A stretch of DNA of 64,000 nucleotides from Cyclobacteriaceae bacterium YHN15 (GTDB lineage Bacteria; Bacteroidota; Bacteroidia; Cytophagales; Cyclobacteriaceae), in NCBI GenBank assembly GCA_003797895.1, contig RKQB01000008.1:32797-96796 (forward strand), read 5' to 3'. The translations under genes and the position numbers were made by a program. The notes beneath the pieces are model-generated. The model saw only the letters and a list, made by a program, of their open reading frames with translations. It was not told the DNA's origin and searched no databases. Below are positions 53,461 through 63,028 of this stretch, piece by piece; the stretch's first letter is position 1; the number at the start of each line of letters is the position of its first letter.

Positions 53461-53491
53461 TGTTTACAATTGCCCATTGTAAACATTTTTT
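53461..53491. terminator. Perfect inverted repeat, terminator-like and with no gene to serve
   Basis: TGTTTACAAT (53461-53470), TGCCC loop, ATTGTAAACA (53476-53485), then six T; an A run precedes it, so both strands look like terminators. No gene ends next to it. It may be left from a lost gene, or be an operator. Confidence 0.55.
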
Positions 53492-53938
53492 ATAAAATCT
53501 GCAACGGAAATTGATTAGGTTCATCAGATAACTGCTACTTATTAAGGTACTGTTTTGATAAGTAGTTTTATCGGGACTTAAATAATAAAAGTTATAGTAC
53601 CCAATTGTTCCACCATACATTTTGTTATGGACCTTGATTTTAACGTAGTCAAAGAAGTCAAGCATGGTGGGTTTAGTTACAAGAAGAATGGAAATGTTTC
53701 CTATAGAGATTAGTTTTGGGGGCAGGAAAGCCTTGTTGCAAGAGCTATTAAAAAATGGGTTTATTACTCCAAGTTAGCAGGCTATTCTGTAAGTAACTTT
53801 TCAGCAGACCTGTTGGCTTATTGTTGAGTTCAAAGGACTTTTTTTGATAGGGTTATATATTTGGGGGTATTTTATTAAAATAAATTGAAGAATAATATTT
53901 GAATATAAATTTAATTATTATATTCACGCAACCGGTTG

Positions 53939-53948
53939 TCTTAATTGT
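53939..53948 (+). promoter_or_regulatory. Candidate LacI-type operator upstream of susC
   Basis: CAACCGGTTG is a perfect CG-centred 10-bp palindrome in very AT-rich DNA, 283 bp before the SusC start. An inverted repeat ATTGTAA-N11-TTACAAT (53954-53978) follows at once. CG-centred palindromes of this type are typical for LacI-family regulators, though no regulator gene lies beside this locus. Confidence 0.5.
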
Positions 53949-54109
53949 AAGAATTGAATATTTACAATCAAGTTTTGATTACCTAATTACTAAAAACCTT
54001 GATGGGTCAAGTAGATAAAATTGAAGAAAATCTATCAAACCAAACTCAAAATGATAAAAATAAAATAAGCTTTACTAAATATCGCCTATGGTAAAAAACT
54101 CAAAAATAT

Positions 54110-54141
54110 AAGGTTATAGGTGCAGAAGCACTTATAACCTT
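54110..54141 (+). promoter_or_regulatory. Long hairpin in the probable SusC leader
   Basis: AAGGTTATAGGTGC (54110-54123) pairs with GCACTTATAACCTT (54128-54141) over 14 bp with one G-U, AGAA loop. There is no T run after it, so it is not an obvious terminator. A second smaller AGGG/CCCT hairpin follows at 54160-54174. Together they may form a structured 5' leader ending ~55 bp before the SusC ATG. Confidence 0.5.
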
Positions 54142-54230
54142 AATTAGAATTTGGAATCAGGGAGGGCCATCCCTTATCCAATTACATCTACTTAAACATT
54201 AACAAAAGCCTAAATAAACAATGTAAAGAT

Positions 54231-57200
54231 ATGAAAAAATGCATACCAAAGCATGTAATATACATGACAAAAATATTGACCATTATGTTTTCGATGAATT
54301 TCCTTTCGATGAACTTAATCTTTGCAATTGACGGGAATTTCAAGCCAGCTAACATAGTTGAAACCAAAGCCTCGCCCTTTGCTCTACTAGAGAATAATAT
54401 AATTTTAGATATAATAATTAAAGGAAGTGTAACAGATGAAAATGGTGACCCTTTACCAGGTGCTTCTGTTACTGTAGAAGGAACTACATCTGGTACTGTG
54501 ACTGATGTTGATGGCAACTACGCTATTAGTGTCCCTGAAGGTTCTATCCTTGTTTTTTCATATATGGGATTTGAATCACAGCGTGTTGCTATTGATAATA
54601 AAACTGAGCTCAACGTAATTCTTAAGCAAGATGTTTCCTCTCTTAATGAGGTGGTAGTGGTTGGATATGGAACTCAGAGAAAAACTGAAATTACAAGTTC
54701 AATTACCAGGGTAACGGAAAAAGATTTTAATAAGGGTAATATTAATGATCCTATTCAGCTTCTTCAGGGCAAAGTCGCCGGTTTGCAGATTGCCCGAGTA
54801 GGAGGAAATCCAAATCAACCTTTTGCAGTAAGGTTACGTGGACTATCTACATTAGGTGCAAATGCTGAGCCTTTGGTAATTATCGATGGAGTAATTGGTG
54901 GCTCTTTAGGTAATGTAGATCCAAATGATATAGCTTCAATAGATGTTTTGAAAGATGCTTCTGCTGGAGCCATTTACGGTACAAGAGGAAGTACTGGTGT
55001 TATTATAATAACAACAAAATCTGGATTAGGCGTAAGTGTTCCAACCTTTGAATATTCCGGATTTACTTCCCTTGAGAGAATATCTAACACTATAAATGTT
55101 GCAACTCCAGAACAATTTTTGGAATTTGGTGGTACAGATTATGGATCCAGAACAAATTGGTTAGATGAAGTAGGACGTGATGCATTGTCACATGTTCATA
55201 ATTTCTCCTATACAGGAACTTCAGCTGGGGGCTTGAGTTACCGGGCATCATTGAATTATCGGGATATTCAAGGTGTGGTAGGAGCTACAGGATTTGATCA
55301 ATTGAATGGACGAATAAATGTGAGTCAACAATTATTAAAGGACAAGTTGACACTTTCAGGAATAGTATCCATAACAAGTCGAGATGCCAATCTTGGATTT
55401 GCTCAAGCTCTTCGATATGCATTGACTTTCAATCCAACAGCTCCAATATTTGAAAATAGAACTGCTGAGCAACTTGGTAGAGATCCAAACGGGTTTGGCG
55501 GTTATTTTGAAACGGGAGTGCAGGATGTTTTTAACCCTATAGCATTAAATGCTCAGAATTCCAGAACCTCAAAAACGAATAATTTTCTCACAAATTTTAC
55601 AGCTGAATATGAGATTATTAATGGCTGGAAGATAATGTCGAATTTTTCGAAACAAATTACAAATACACTAAATGGTGAATTTTTTGCCAATAATGCTTTG
55701 TTTTCCGGGATAGGCCAGAATGGTAGAGCTTCTCGCTCTGTTGCTGAAGACGTTTCTGACCTGTTTGAATTAACATCCACGTATAATCGGAAAATTGGTG
55801 ATGTAAGCTTAAATTTACTAGGTGGTTATTCATACCAAAAATTTGATTTTCAGGGATTTTCTGCAACAAATACTAATTTTATCACCAATGGAGTTACATA
55901 CAACAATTTAGGTTTAGGATTAGGAATTACCAATAATCAGGCTAGCATGTCTTCAATTCGCGAGGAAGCTAAACTAGGTGCATATTTTGGAAGGATTAAT
56001 CTTAATTACAAAGACTTTCTCTTTTTATCTTCCAGCCTTAGAAGGGAAGCATCTTCTAGATTTGGCGCCAACAATAGATGGGGAAATTTTTGGGCAATAA
56101 GTGGTGGAATTGATATAGATAAGTGGTTGGATATTGCTAAAATAGATCAATTAAAATTAAGAGCTGGATATGGAGTTACAGGTAATGAACCTGCCCAACG
56201 TTATGCCTATCTAGAGAGATTGGGGAGGGTAGGTACCGGGTTTGTTAATGGCGAATTTGTTCCTGCAATAGCACCTGTTTCTAATCCAAATCCTGATTTA
56301 AAATGGGAGGAAAAGGCTGAATTTAATGTAGGCTTAGATTTTGGTTTTTTTAATTCTAAGTTATCAGGTACTGTAGATTATTTTGTTAGGAATACTATCG
56401 ATTTATTAAATGTCATTCCTGTTCCAAGTCCCCCTAATTTGTTTGGGACCACCTTAGTAAATCTTGGAGAAATTGAGACTAAGGGTTTGGAAGTACAATT
56501 GAATTATGATGTAATTCAAAAAAGAGAATTTAATTGGAATATTGGTGGTAATTTTTCTACTTTTAACAGTGTTCTACTGAAGCTGAATAATACTGAAAAT
56601 GCTGTCCAATTTCGGGGAAACCTTGGAGCACCTGGTTTGAATAATACTTTAGTTGTAAGAGTAGCTGAAGGGGAAGAAATTGGAAATATTAGGGCCGCAA
56701 TATTTGCCGGCTACAATGAACAAGGTAGAACATTGGTCCTTGATGTTAATGGAAACCCGACAACCGATAGAAATTTAAATAGAGATGGTGTAATTGTAGG
56801 AAATGGTTTGCCGGATTTTACCGTTGGTGTGAACAATAGCTTTATTTACAAAAGTTTTGACTTTAATTTTTTCCTTAGAGGAGTGTTTGGTCATTCTTTA
56901 GTCAATATTCAACGAGCATACTGGGAGCATCCATTAATAGCTGGGACACAAAATTTTGTTATCACAGAATTTTTTAATCCTGATGACAAAGAATTAGATG
57001 CTTACCATTCAGGCTATGTTGAAAAAGCTGACTTTCTAAGGCTTGACAATGCCTCATTGGGGTATACAGTTAGACTACCCAGAGATTATTTTATAAGAAA
57101 TTTGCGAATTTATCTTTCTGGTAATAACCTCTTCACTATTACCAAATATACTGGAGCTGATCCTGAAGTTAGATTTGCAGATCCCGGACCTGTAACTGAG

Positions 57201-57311
57201 GGCAATACTGGGGTAGCGTTTGGAGGGGACATATTGGTTCCGGGTATAGATCGTAGGGTTACTTATTTTCCTACAAGTTCAATTCAATTCGGCGTCAATC
57301 TTAAATTTTAA
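54231..57311 (+). CDS. SusC/RagA-family TonB-dependent outer-membrane transporter
   Basis: 1,026 residues. After an export signal (about 1-34) comes a carboxypeptidase-regulatory-like domain (about 64-140: G-S-V-T-D-E-N-G-D-P-L-P-G-A), then the TonB box region V-V-V-V-G-Y-G-T-Q, the plug with the SusC signature V-L-K-D-A-S-A-G-A-I-Y-G-T-R-G near 241-255, and a long beta-barrel ending in N-L-K-F. It imports a glycan or other large nutrient across the outer membrane with energy from TonB. It pairs with the SusD gene 10 bp downstream. No N-terminal STN signalling domain is present, so no direct anti-sigma link is expected. Confidence 0.97.
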   Translation: MKKCIPKHVIYMTKILTIMFSMNFLSMNLIFAIDGNFKPANIVETKASPFALLENNIILDIIIKGSVTDENGDPLPGASVTVEGTTSGTVTDVDGNYAISVPEGSILVFSYMGFESQRVAIDNKTELNVILKQDVSSLNEVVVVGYGTQRKTEITSSITRVTEKDFNKGNINDPIQLLQGKVAGLQIARVGGNPNQPFAVRLRGLSTLGANAEPLVIIDGVIGGSLGNVDPNDIASIDVLKDASAGAIYGTRGSTGVIIITTKSGLGVSVPTFEYSGFTSLERISNTINVATPEQFLEFGGTDYGSRTNWLDEVGRDALSHVHNFSYTGTSAGGLSYRASLNYRDIQGVVGATGFDQLNGRINVSQQLLKDKLTLSGIVSITSRDANLGFAQALRYALTFNPTAPIFENRTAEQLGRDPNGFGGYFETGVQDVFNPIALNAQNSRTSKTNNFLTNFTAEYEIINGWKIMSNFSKQITNTLNGEFFANNALFSGIGQNGRASRSVAEDVSDLFELTSTYNRKIGDVSLNLLGGYSYQKFDFQGFSATNTNFITNGVTYNNLGLGLGITNNQASMSSIREEAKLGAYFGRINLNYKDFLFLSSSLRREASSRFGANNRWGNFWAISGGIDIDKWLDIAKIDQLKLRAGYGVTGNEPAQRYAYLERLGRVGTGFVNGEFVPAIAPVSNPNPDLKWEEKAEFNVGLDFGFFNSKLSGTVDYFVRNTIDLLNVIPVPSPPNLFGTTLVNLGEIETKGLEVQLNYDVIQKREFNWNIGGNFSTFNSVLLKLNNTENAVQFRGNLGAPGLNNTLVVRVAEGEEIGNIRAAIFAGYNEQGRTLVLDVNGNPTTDRNLNRDGVIVGNGLPDFTVGVNNSFIYKSFDFNFFLRGVFGHSLVNIQRAYWEHPLIAGTQNFVITEFFNPDDKELDAYHSGYVEKADFLRLDNASLGYTVRLPRDYFIRNLRIYLSGNNLFTITKYTGADPEVRFADPGPVTEGNTGVAFGGDILVPGIDRRVTYFPTSSIQFGVNLKF

Positions 57312-57321
57312 ATTTATTCTC

Positions 57322-58905
57322 ATGAAAAAGATCAAAAAAATATATTTTCTAATAATTACTACCTTAATTGTAATATTTAGTCAATCATGTGAACTTGAAC
57401 CAGAAATATTTTCAGAAATTACTCCTGATAATTTTTTCCAAAATCAAGCACAAGTTGCTTCTGCAGCATCTGCTGCATATACCCCCTTATATGGATATTG
57501 GGGACTTCATGATCTGTCAGAATTAACAACAGACCAGTCTACTGTACCTGTTCGCTCAAACAATGGTTGGGATGATGGAGGTTTATGGCCAAGATTGGTA
57601 AGACATGATTTTAATGAAAGGGATTTTGTAAATGGACCATGGAATATGGCTTCGGGAGGAATAAGTTCGTGTAATCGGCTTATTGAAATTTTTTCAAACA
57701 CTCTTGGAGAGACTGCTCCAGTTATCTATGAATTGCGTACACTTAGGGCATTTTATACTTATGTTCTGTTAAGTTATTTTGGTAACATTCCAATACAAAC
57801 CAGCTTTTCAAATGCGGATCCGGCACCTAAACAAGTTTCGCCTCAAGAAGCTTTCAATTTTATTGAAGGGGAACTATTGGCTTCTATAGATAATTTGACT
57901 GAAGATAAAAACAGTACTTATGCTAAAGTTAACAAATGGGTGGGCTATACCATTTTAACACAATTATATTTAAATTCACAGAGGATTACAGGTGTTGAAA
58001 ATTGGCGAAAAGCGGCTGATGCAGCAAATGTAGTAATTAACAGTGGTGCCTATGATTTGGAGTCAGGCTATTTTGCTAATTTTAAGACTGAGAATCAAGG
58101 ATCTAGGGAAAATATTTTTGTAATTCCATATGAAAGATTTATTGCTGGAGGATTTGGTCTTAAGATGTCAGCCTTACATCAATCAGCTTCGGGTACCTTT
58201 GATTTTTCACCAACACCTTGGGGAGGTTTTAGTATACAGGAAGATTTCTATAAGGCCTATGATGAAGATGATAAAAGAAGAGGGATGTTTATTGTGGGAC
58301 AGCAATATACCGTTTCTGCAGCACCTTCCTATTCAGATGATATAGGATTTTTCTATGCAAATCCCAGGGATGAATTTAAACTTACAAATTGTATTGAAGA
58401 TTGGGACAATTTTACTACTGATTTGCAAGCTCAAATTGAAGGTGAGTGTAATATATTTATAACACCGGAATATCAAGAAGTAGGAGGACGTTTTCTTTAT
58501 AGAAATGGTGCTAGATATGGTAAATATGAATATAAAATCGGAGAGCCTTTTGATATAAGTACCGATTTTCCCATTTATCGATTTGCTGGTCTAATGTTAA
58601 TGAGAGCTGAGGCACTTTGGAGAATAAACAATTCTGATACAGAAGCAGTAATGCTGGTCAATATGGTTAGACAAAGGGCTGGTTTAGATCCGGTTTCATC
58701 TTTAACTGAAGATGATATTTATTGGGAAATTAAAAAAGAATTGGCGATGGAAAACCATGCAAGAGAAATAACAATAAGATTCGGGCATTGGGAGGACAAC
58801 TGGTTCTTAAGAACAGGTAACAAGGAAGAATTTAGAAGAATTTATCCTATTCCTGTAAACCAGTTGCAGTCTAATCCGAATTTAAAGCAAAATCCAGGAT
58901 ATTAA
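57322..58905 (+). CDS. SusD/RagB-family nutrient-binding lipoprotein
   Basis: 527 residues. A lipobox ending S-Q-S-C (residues 20-23) predicts outer-membrane lipid anchoring. The SusD fold is seen in the N-terminal L-x-P-E-x-F-S-E-I-T-P-D-N-F-F motif, the TPR-like helices around L-R-A-F-Y-T-Y (near 137), and the C-terminal R-F-A-G-L-M-L-M-R-A-E-A-L motif with a final I-P-x-x-x-L-Q-x-N-P. It forms the lid on the SusC channel and captures the ligand. No substrate can be assigned, because no enzyme lies in this locus within the window. Confidence 0.96.
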   Translation: MKKIKKIYFLIITTLIVIFSQSCELEPEIFSEITPDNFFQNQAQVASAASAAYTPLYGYWGLHDLSELTTDQSTVPVRSNNGWDDGGLWPRLVRHDFNERDFVNGPWNMASGGISSCNRLIEIFSNTLGETAPVIYELRTLRAFYTYVLLSYFGNIPIQTSFSNADPAPKQVSPQEAFNFIEGELLASIDNLTEDKNSTYAKVNKWVGYTILTQLYLNSQRITGVENWRKAADAANVVINSGAYDLESGYFANFKTENQGSRENIFVIPYERFIAGGFGLKMSALHQSASGTFDFSPTPWGGFSIQEDFYKAYDEDDKRRGMFIVGQQYTVSAAPSYSDDIGFFYANPRDEFKLTNCIEDWDNFTTDLQAQIEGECNIFITPEYQEVGGRFLYRNGARYGKYEYKIGEPFDISTDFPIYRFAGLMLMRAEALWRINNSDTEAVMLVNMVRQRAGLDPVSSLTEDDIYWEIKKELAMENHAREITIRFGHWEDNWFLRTGNKEEFRRIYPIPVNQLQSNPNLKQNPGY

Positions 58906-58936
58906 TAGAGTTTCTAAGATTAATAAAATAGTTGTG

Positions 58937-58993
58937 GGAGGGTTTAAGTTGGATGTGTTCACTTGGATCAGATTCTTCTTTAACCCTCCTTTT
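58937..58993 (+). terminator. Probable terminator after susD
   Basis: GGAGGGTT (58937-58944) pairs with AACCCTCC (58982-58989), followed by TTTT; the loop is long (37 bp). It would split the SusCD transcript from the FG-GAP/ASPIC genes or attenuate it. Confidence 0.55.
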
Positions 58994-59091
58994 CAAGTTT
59001 TTGTTCTACATCATGAATTAAATTGACATTTCACCACAACTTATTTTACCAACTTCCAAATGGATTTGGGTTTAGAAACAAAACTTACTTA

Positions 59092-62000
59092 ATGCATTAT
59101 TTACGTTTTACTTTGATCGTTCTTATTGGTTTATTTAGTTTTTCCTGCCAGTACAGGGAATTGGATGAAGAGAGGACCTTGTTTAACTCTTTAGATGCTA
59201 AGTCAATAGGAATTGATTTTGAAAATACATTAACCTACACTGAGGATTTTAATGTGTATTTATATCGAAGCTTTTATAACGGTGCTGGAACAGGTTTGGC
59301 TGATTTTAACAACGATGGTTTTCTTGATATCTTTTTTTGTGGGAATATGGTAGACAATGGCCTGTATCTAGGAGATGGTAATTTTAATTTTAAAGATGTT
59401 ACAGAAATTTCGGGTGTGGGTAGTCCAGGCTCATGGTCAACAGGAGTTAGTATCATTGATATAAACCAGAATGGAAGATATGATATTTATGTCTGTAAAA
59501 GTGGTAAACCAGATGACAAGAATAGAAGAAACGAACTTTTTATTAATATGGGCAATGATGAAAATGGTATTCCCATTTTTAAGGAATCAGCAGCAGAATA
59601 TGGCCTAGATTACTTGGGTTTTTCCATACATGCAGTTTTCTTTGACTATGATAGAGATGGAGATCTTGACATGTATCTTTCTAATAACTCTATCAATCCA
59701 ACGGAATTAATTATGGATGCCAAAAAAGGACTCCGTGATATTATAGATGTTGGAGGTGGCGATAAACTTTTTCGAAATGATGGAAATTTTTTTACAGATG
59801 TAAGTGAAGAAGCAGGAATATACAGTAGTGGAATAGGATTTGGTTTGGGGATTGCAATTGGCGACGTGAACCGCAATGGGTGGCCAGATATTTATGTGGC
59901 CAATGATTTTTTTGAAAAAGATTATCTATATATAAATAATGGGGATGGCACATTCACCGAATCAATAGATTTAATGATTTCTGAGTTAAGCCTTGGTTCT
60001 ATGGGTGTTGATATTGCCGACATGAACAATGACGGATATCCTGAAATCTTTGTGACAGAAATGTTGCCAAAGGACGAGTCTAGATTAAAAACAAAAACCG
60101 TTTTTGATAATTGGGATAACTATAGCCTTAAAGTCCACAACGGATATCATCAGCAATTCCCAAGAAATACCTTTCAGCTAAATGGGGGGAATTTAAGTCA
60201 AAAGGGTAATTTAACATTTAGTGAAATTTCCCGATATGCTGGTGTCGCCTCTACAGACTGGAGCTGGGGAGTTCAAATGGTGGATTTTGATTTAGATGGA
60301 ATCAAAGAAATTTTTGTAACCAATGGGATAGTCAAAGATTTATTGGATCAAGATTATATAGATTTTTATTCAGATCCAATCAGAATCAGCAGGATATTAA
60401 ATGAGAAAGGTGCTGTCATTAAAGAACTTATTGACAGTATACCTTCGCAGCCCATAGCCAACTTTATGTTTAAGCAAGGTAATGAATTAAAGTATTCTGA
60501 TGTTGCTACTCAATGGGGTTTGGATCAATTGGGGTTTTCTAGTGGAGCAGCGTATGGCGATATTGATAATGACGGAGATTTGGACTTGGTAGTTAGTAAT
60601 ATAAATGGGCCTCCAAGCATTTACAAAAATAATAGCAAGAACAAAGACAATCATTTCATTTCTGTCGCCTTAAAAAATGCTAACGGGGCTACTGCTGTAG
60701 GCGCAAAGGTCACTGTAAGTGTACAAAACATTCATTATTATCAAGAACTTTTCCCGATGCGAGGGGTGATGTCTGTGGTAGATGACAGATTGAATTTTGG
60801 GATTGGTGCTAATTCAAGCATTGATTCTATTGAAGTTATTTGGCCTGATGGAACTTTTTTTTCTATGAAAGATATATCTGCGGATCAGTTTATGATGTTT
60901 CAGCAAGGAAAAGGAAACAGCATTGAGAGAGTTGAAAAAAAAGAAAAAGACGAATTTATTTTTAAAGAAATCAAAGATCAATTCAACCTTGAACACCTAC
61001 ATAAAGAAAATCATTATGTTGATTTTAATAGGGAAAAGCTTCTTTTTCAAATGATTTCAAATGAAGGACCGAAAATAGCTGTAGCTGATGTAAATGGGGA
61101 CGGAAGAGATGACTTTTTTATAGGAGGAGCTAAAGACACACCTGGTAGTCTTTATATCCAAACCGATGAAGGGTTTTTATCAACCAATATAGAACTTTTT
61201 GAAAAAGATAAATCATCTGAGGATTTAAGAATCCTGTTTATAGATGTAGATAACGATAATGACCTCGATTTACTGGTAAGTAGCGGGAGCAATGAGTTTT
61301 CAAACACATCGTATTCCCTTCTTGATAGGTTGTATGTCAATGATGGATTAGGTAATTTTTCGCGTAATTCTCAGATTTTACCAGGTGGAAACCCTGTTAG
61401 CACCTCAGTTATTATCAATGCAGATTTTGATTCAGATGGCCACCAAGATCTTTTCTTTGGCGGTAGGGTAGTGCAAAATGCGTACGGATTGCCAGCTTCC
61501 AGCAGGTTAATGAAAAATGATGGGAAGGGTGTATTTTCAGATGTAACTCATATAGTAGCAAAGGAGTTTTTGGATTTGGGAATGGTAACAGATGCAGTAT
61601 GGATCGACTTTGATAAGGACGGCGATTTGGACTTGATTGTTGTAGGGGAATGGATGCCAATAAGGGTTTTTGAAAATCAACATGGAAGATTTAAAGAAGT
61701 CACTGAAAAACTGGGTTTGGGTAAATCGAATGGTTTCTGGAATACGATTATTAAAAAAGATTTGGATGGGGATGGGTGGGATGACCTAGTGGTTGGGAAT
61801 TTGGGTGAAAATACATTTTTCAATGCAACTTTGACTAAACCAGTTCAAATGTACATTAATGATTTTGATGGCAATGGAAGCATAGAACAATTGATAACCA
61901 GGTTTAATGGTGAAAAGTCTTATCCTTTTGCCATTAAAAAGGAATTAACTTCTCAATTGCCATTTCTTCTTAAAAAATACCTTAAGCATGAAGACTACAA

Positions 62001-62439
62001 GGAACAAAGTATAAAGGATATTTTTTCGGAAAAAGAACTAGAAAGTGCGATAAAGCTGGAAGTTTACCAGACGAAATCTATCGTATTGTGGAATGATGGT
62101 GGGAGTTTCTCTCTCCAAGAATTACCAATGCAAGCCCAGCTATCCCCTGTATATGCAATTTATGCAGAGGACTTAGATGATGATGGTAATATAGAAATGG
62201 TTTTAGGAGGTAATCAATTTAAAGCTAAACCACAAACTGGCATTTATAGTGCAAATACTGGTATAGTTTTAAAATTAAAGAATAATCGGGATTTTGAGGT
62301 AATGGAAATTTTCAAAACCGGACTTTATGAGAGGGGTCAGGTCAGGGATATCAAAGAAATTATTATTCGAGGGGAAAGATATGTATTGTTTGCAATCAAT
62401 GATGAAATTTTAAAAATTTATAAAATCAATCAAAAATGA
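59092..62439 (+). CDS. FG-GAP/VCBS-repeat protein with ASPIC/UnbV domain (CRTAC1-like), lipoprotein
   Basis: 1,115 residues from the ATG at 59092, which opens a lipoprotein signal (M-H-Y-L-R-F, lipobox F-S-F-S-C); the frame runs open to 59023, but the upstream part fits no signal peptide. Many FG-GAP/VCBS repeats with calcium-binding D-x-D/N-x-D-G-x-x-D motifs (such as D-F-N-N-D-G-F-L-D, D-Y-D-R-D-G-D-L-D) form a beta-propeller over about 40-500 and again over 640-1080. An ASPIC/UnbV domain lies between (about 533-590: G-A-K-V, then I-E-V-I-W-P-D-G). This architecture is common next to SusCD pairs in Cytophagales; its function is not known, surface ligand binding being a fair guess. Its stop overlaps the next start (ATGA). 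Confidence 0.92.
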   Translation: MHYLRFTLIVLIGLFSFSCQYRELDEERTLFNSLDAKSIGIDFENTLTYTEDFNVYLYRSFYNGAGTGLADFNNDGFLDIFFCGNMVDNGLYLGDGNFNFKDVTEISGVGSPGSWSTGVSIIDINQNGRYDIYVCKSGKPDDKNRRNELFINMGNDENGIPIFKESAAEYGLDYLGFSIHAVFFDYDRDGDLDMYLSNNSINPTELIMDAKKGLRDIIDVGGGDKLFRNDGNFFTDVSEEAGIYSSGIGFGLGIAIGDVNRNGWPDIYVANDFFEKDYLYINNGDGTFTESIDLMISELSLGSMGVDIADMNNDGYPEIFVTEMLPKDESRLKTKTVFDNWDNYSLKVHNGYHQQFPRNTFQLNGGNLSQKGNLTFSEISRYAGVASTDWSWGVQMVDFDLDGIKEIFVTNGIVKDLLDQDYIDFYSDPIRISRILNEKGAVIKELIDSIPSQPIANFMFKQGNELKYSDVATQWGLDQLGFSSGAAYGDIDNDGDLDLVVSNINGPPSIYKNNSKNKDNHFISVALKNANGATAVGAKVTVSVQNIHYYQELFPMRGVMSVVDDRLNFGIGANSSIDSIEVIWPDGTFFSMKDISADQFMMFQQGKGNSIERVEKKEKDEFIFKEIKDQFNLEHLHKENHYVDFNREKLLFQMISNEGPKIAVADVNGDGRDDFFIGGAKDTPGSLYIQTDEGFLSTNIELFEKDKSSEDLRILFIDVDNDNDLDLLVSSGSNEFSNTSYSLLDRLYVNDGLGNFSRNSQILPGGNPVSTSVIINADFDSDGHQDLFFGGRVVQNAYGLPASSRLMKNDGKGVFSDVTHIVAKEFLDLGMVTDAVWIDFDKDGDLDLIVVGEWMPIRVFENQHGRFKEVTEKLGLGKSNGFWNTIIKKDLDGDGWDDLVVGNLGENTFFNATLTKPVQMYINDFDGNGSIEQLITRFNGEKSYPFAIKKELTSQLPFLLKKYLKHEDYKEQSIKDIFSEKELESAIKLEVYQTKSIVLWNDGGSFSLQELPMQAQLSPVYAIYAEDLDDDGNIEMVLGGNQFKAKPQTGIYSANTGIVLKLKNNRDFEVMEIFKTGLYERGQVRDIKEIIIRGERYVLFAINDEILKIYKINQK

Positions 62440-63017
62440 CTAGAAACGGAAAATGGTTTATTTACTTTGGATTATTTTTTGGGTTAATTACTATTTCTTC
62501 ATGTTCAGAAAAAATCAAATATGAAGATTTAGTGTCGAATGAATTGGCTAAAGAGATTCGATACGATAGTTTGATTTATGGAATTCATTTTGGGATGACC
62601 AGTGAAGAGTTCGCTGATTATTGCGCTGAGATGAACAGGAAAAAGATATTTATGCCTAATCAAAATGGATCAGCCGTAAGTTTGGAGATTCAAAATGGTT
62701 TTAATTTACCAGTAAACCTTGAATTTTTTCCTCGATTTGAGAACGGAAGAGAAATCATAAAATTAGAAGCAATATTAAATTACAGAGATTTTTCCTACTA
62801 TAATAAAAATTATTCAATTGAAAATCTGATTTTAGAAACAAAAAAGAATTTTGAGAAGGGATATGGAGGCAATAAATTTTTTGGAATGCCTCATGAGAAT
62901 AATTTATTGAAATACCAATACATCAAAATCGATGGAAATCGAAGAATAATTTTAAGTCCAAATTTTGACGGCCAAAAACTGAATATTGAATTCGAAGATT
63001 TAAAACCTGCCAATTAA
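62436..63017 (+). CDS. Small lipoprotein of unknown function
   Basis: 193 residues. A lipobox ending I-S-S-C near residue 23 predicts a lipoprotein. I do not recognise the family. The mature part starts with a Y-D-S-L-I-Y-G-I-H-F-G-M-T motif and is mixed alpha/beta with many aromatic residues. The start overlaps the stop of the preceding FG-GAP gene by four bases (ATGA), so translation is very likely coupled. The next FG-GAP gene starts 11 bp downstream. Its place between two paralogues suggests a shared complex or chaperone-like role, which is inference only. Confidence 0.8.
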   Translation: MTRNGKWFIYFGLFFGLITISSCSEKIKYEDLVSNELAKEIRYDSLIYGIHFGMTSEEFADYCAEMNRKKIFMPNQNGSAVSLEIQNGFNLPVNLEFFPRFENGREIIKLEAILNYRDFSYYNKNYSIENLILETKKNFEKGYGGNKFFGMPHENNLLKYQYIKIDGNRRIILSPNFDGQKLNIEFEDLKPAN

Positions 63018-63028
63018 ATAAATAATTA

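Larger units (their letters stand above)
53030..54230. other. 1.2-kb non-coding region between the glycan operon and SusC
   Basis: AT-rich. The part near 53030-53180 should hold the YfhO promoter. A 97-codon minus frame (53372-53665) and a 37-codon plus frame (53664-53777) have no recognisable domain, and a perfect hairpin lies inside the former. From about 53930 to 54230 the sequence has a palindrome, an inverted repeat and a strong hairpin and is probably the SusC promoter and leader. A decayed gene in the middle is possible. Confidence 0.6.

Noticed and set aside
53372..53665. A 97-codon minus-strand frame in the 1.2-kb gap
   Set aside because: AT-rich, no recognised domain, and a perfect terminator-like hairpin lies within it.
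53664..53777. A 37-codon plus-strand frame starting ATGGTGGGT
   Set aside because: Too short and without any supporting neighbour, ribosome-binding or family evidence; perhaps a fragment of a decayed gene.
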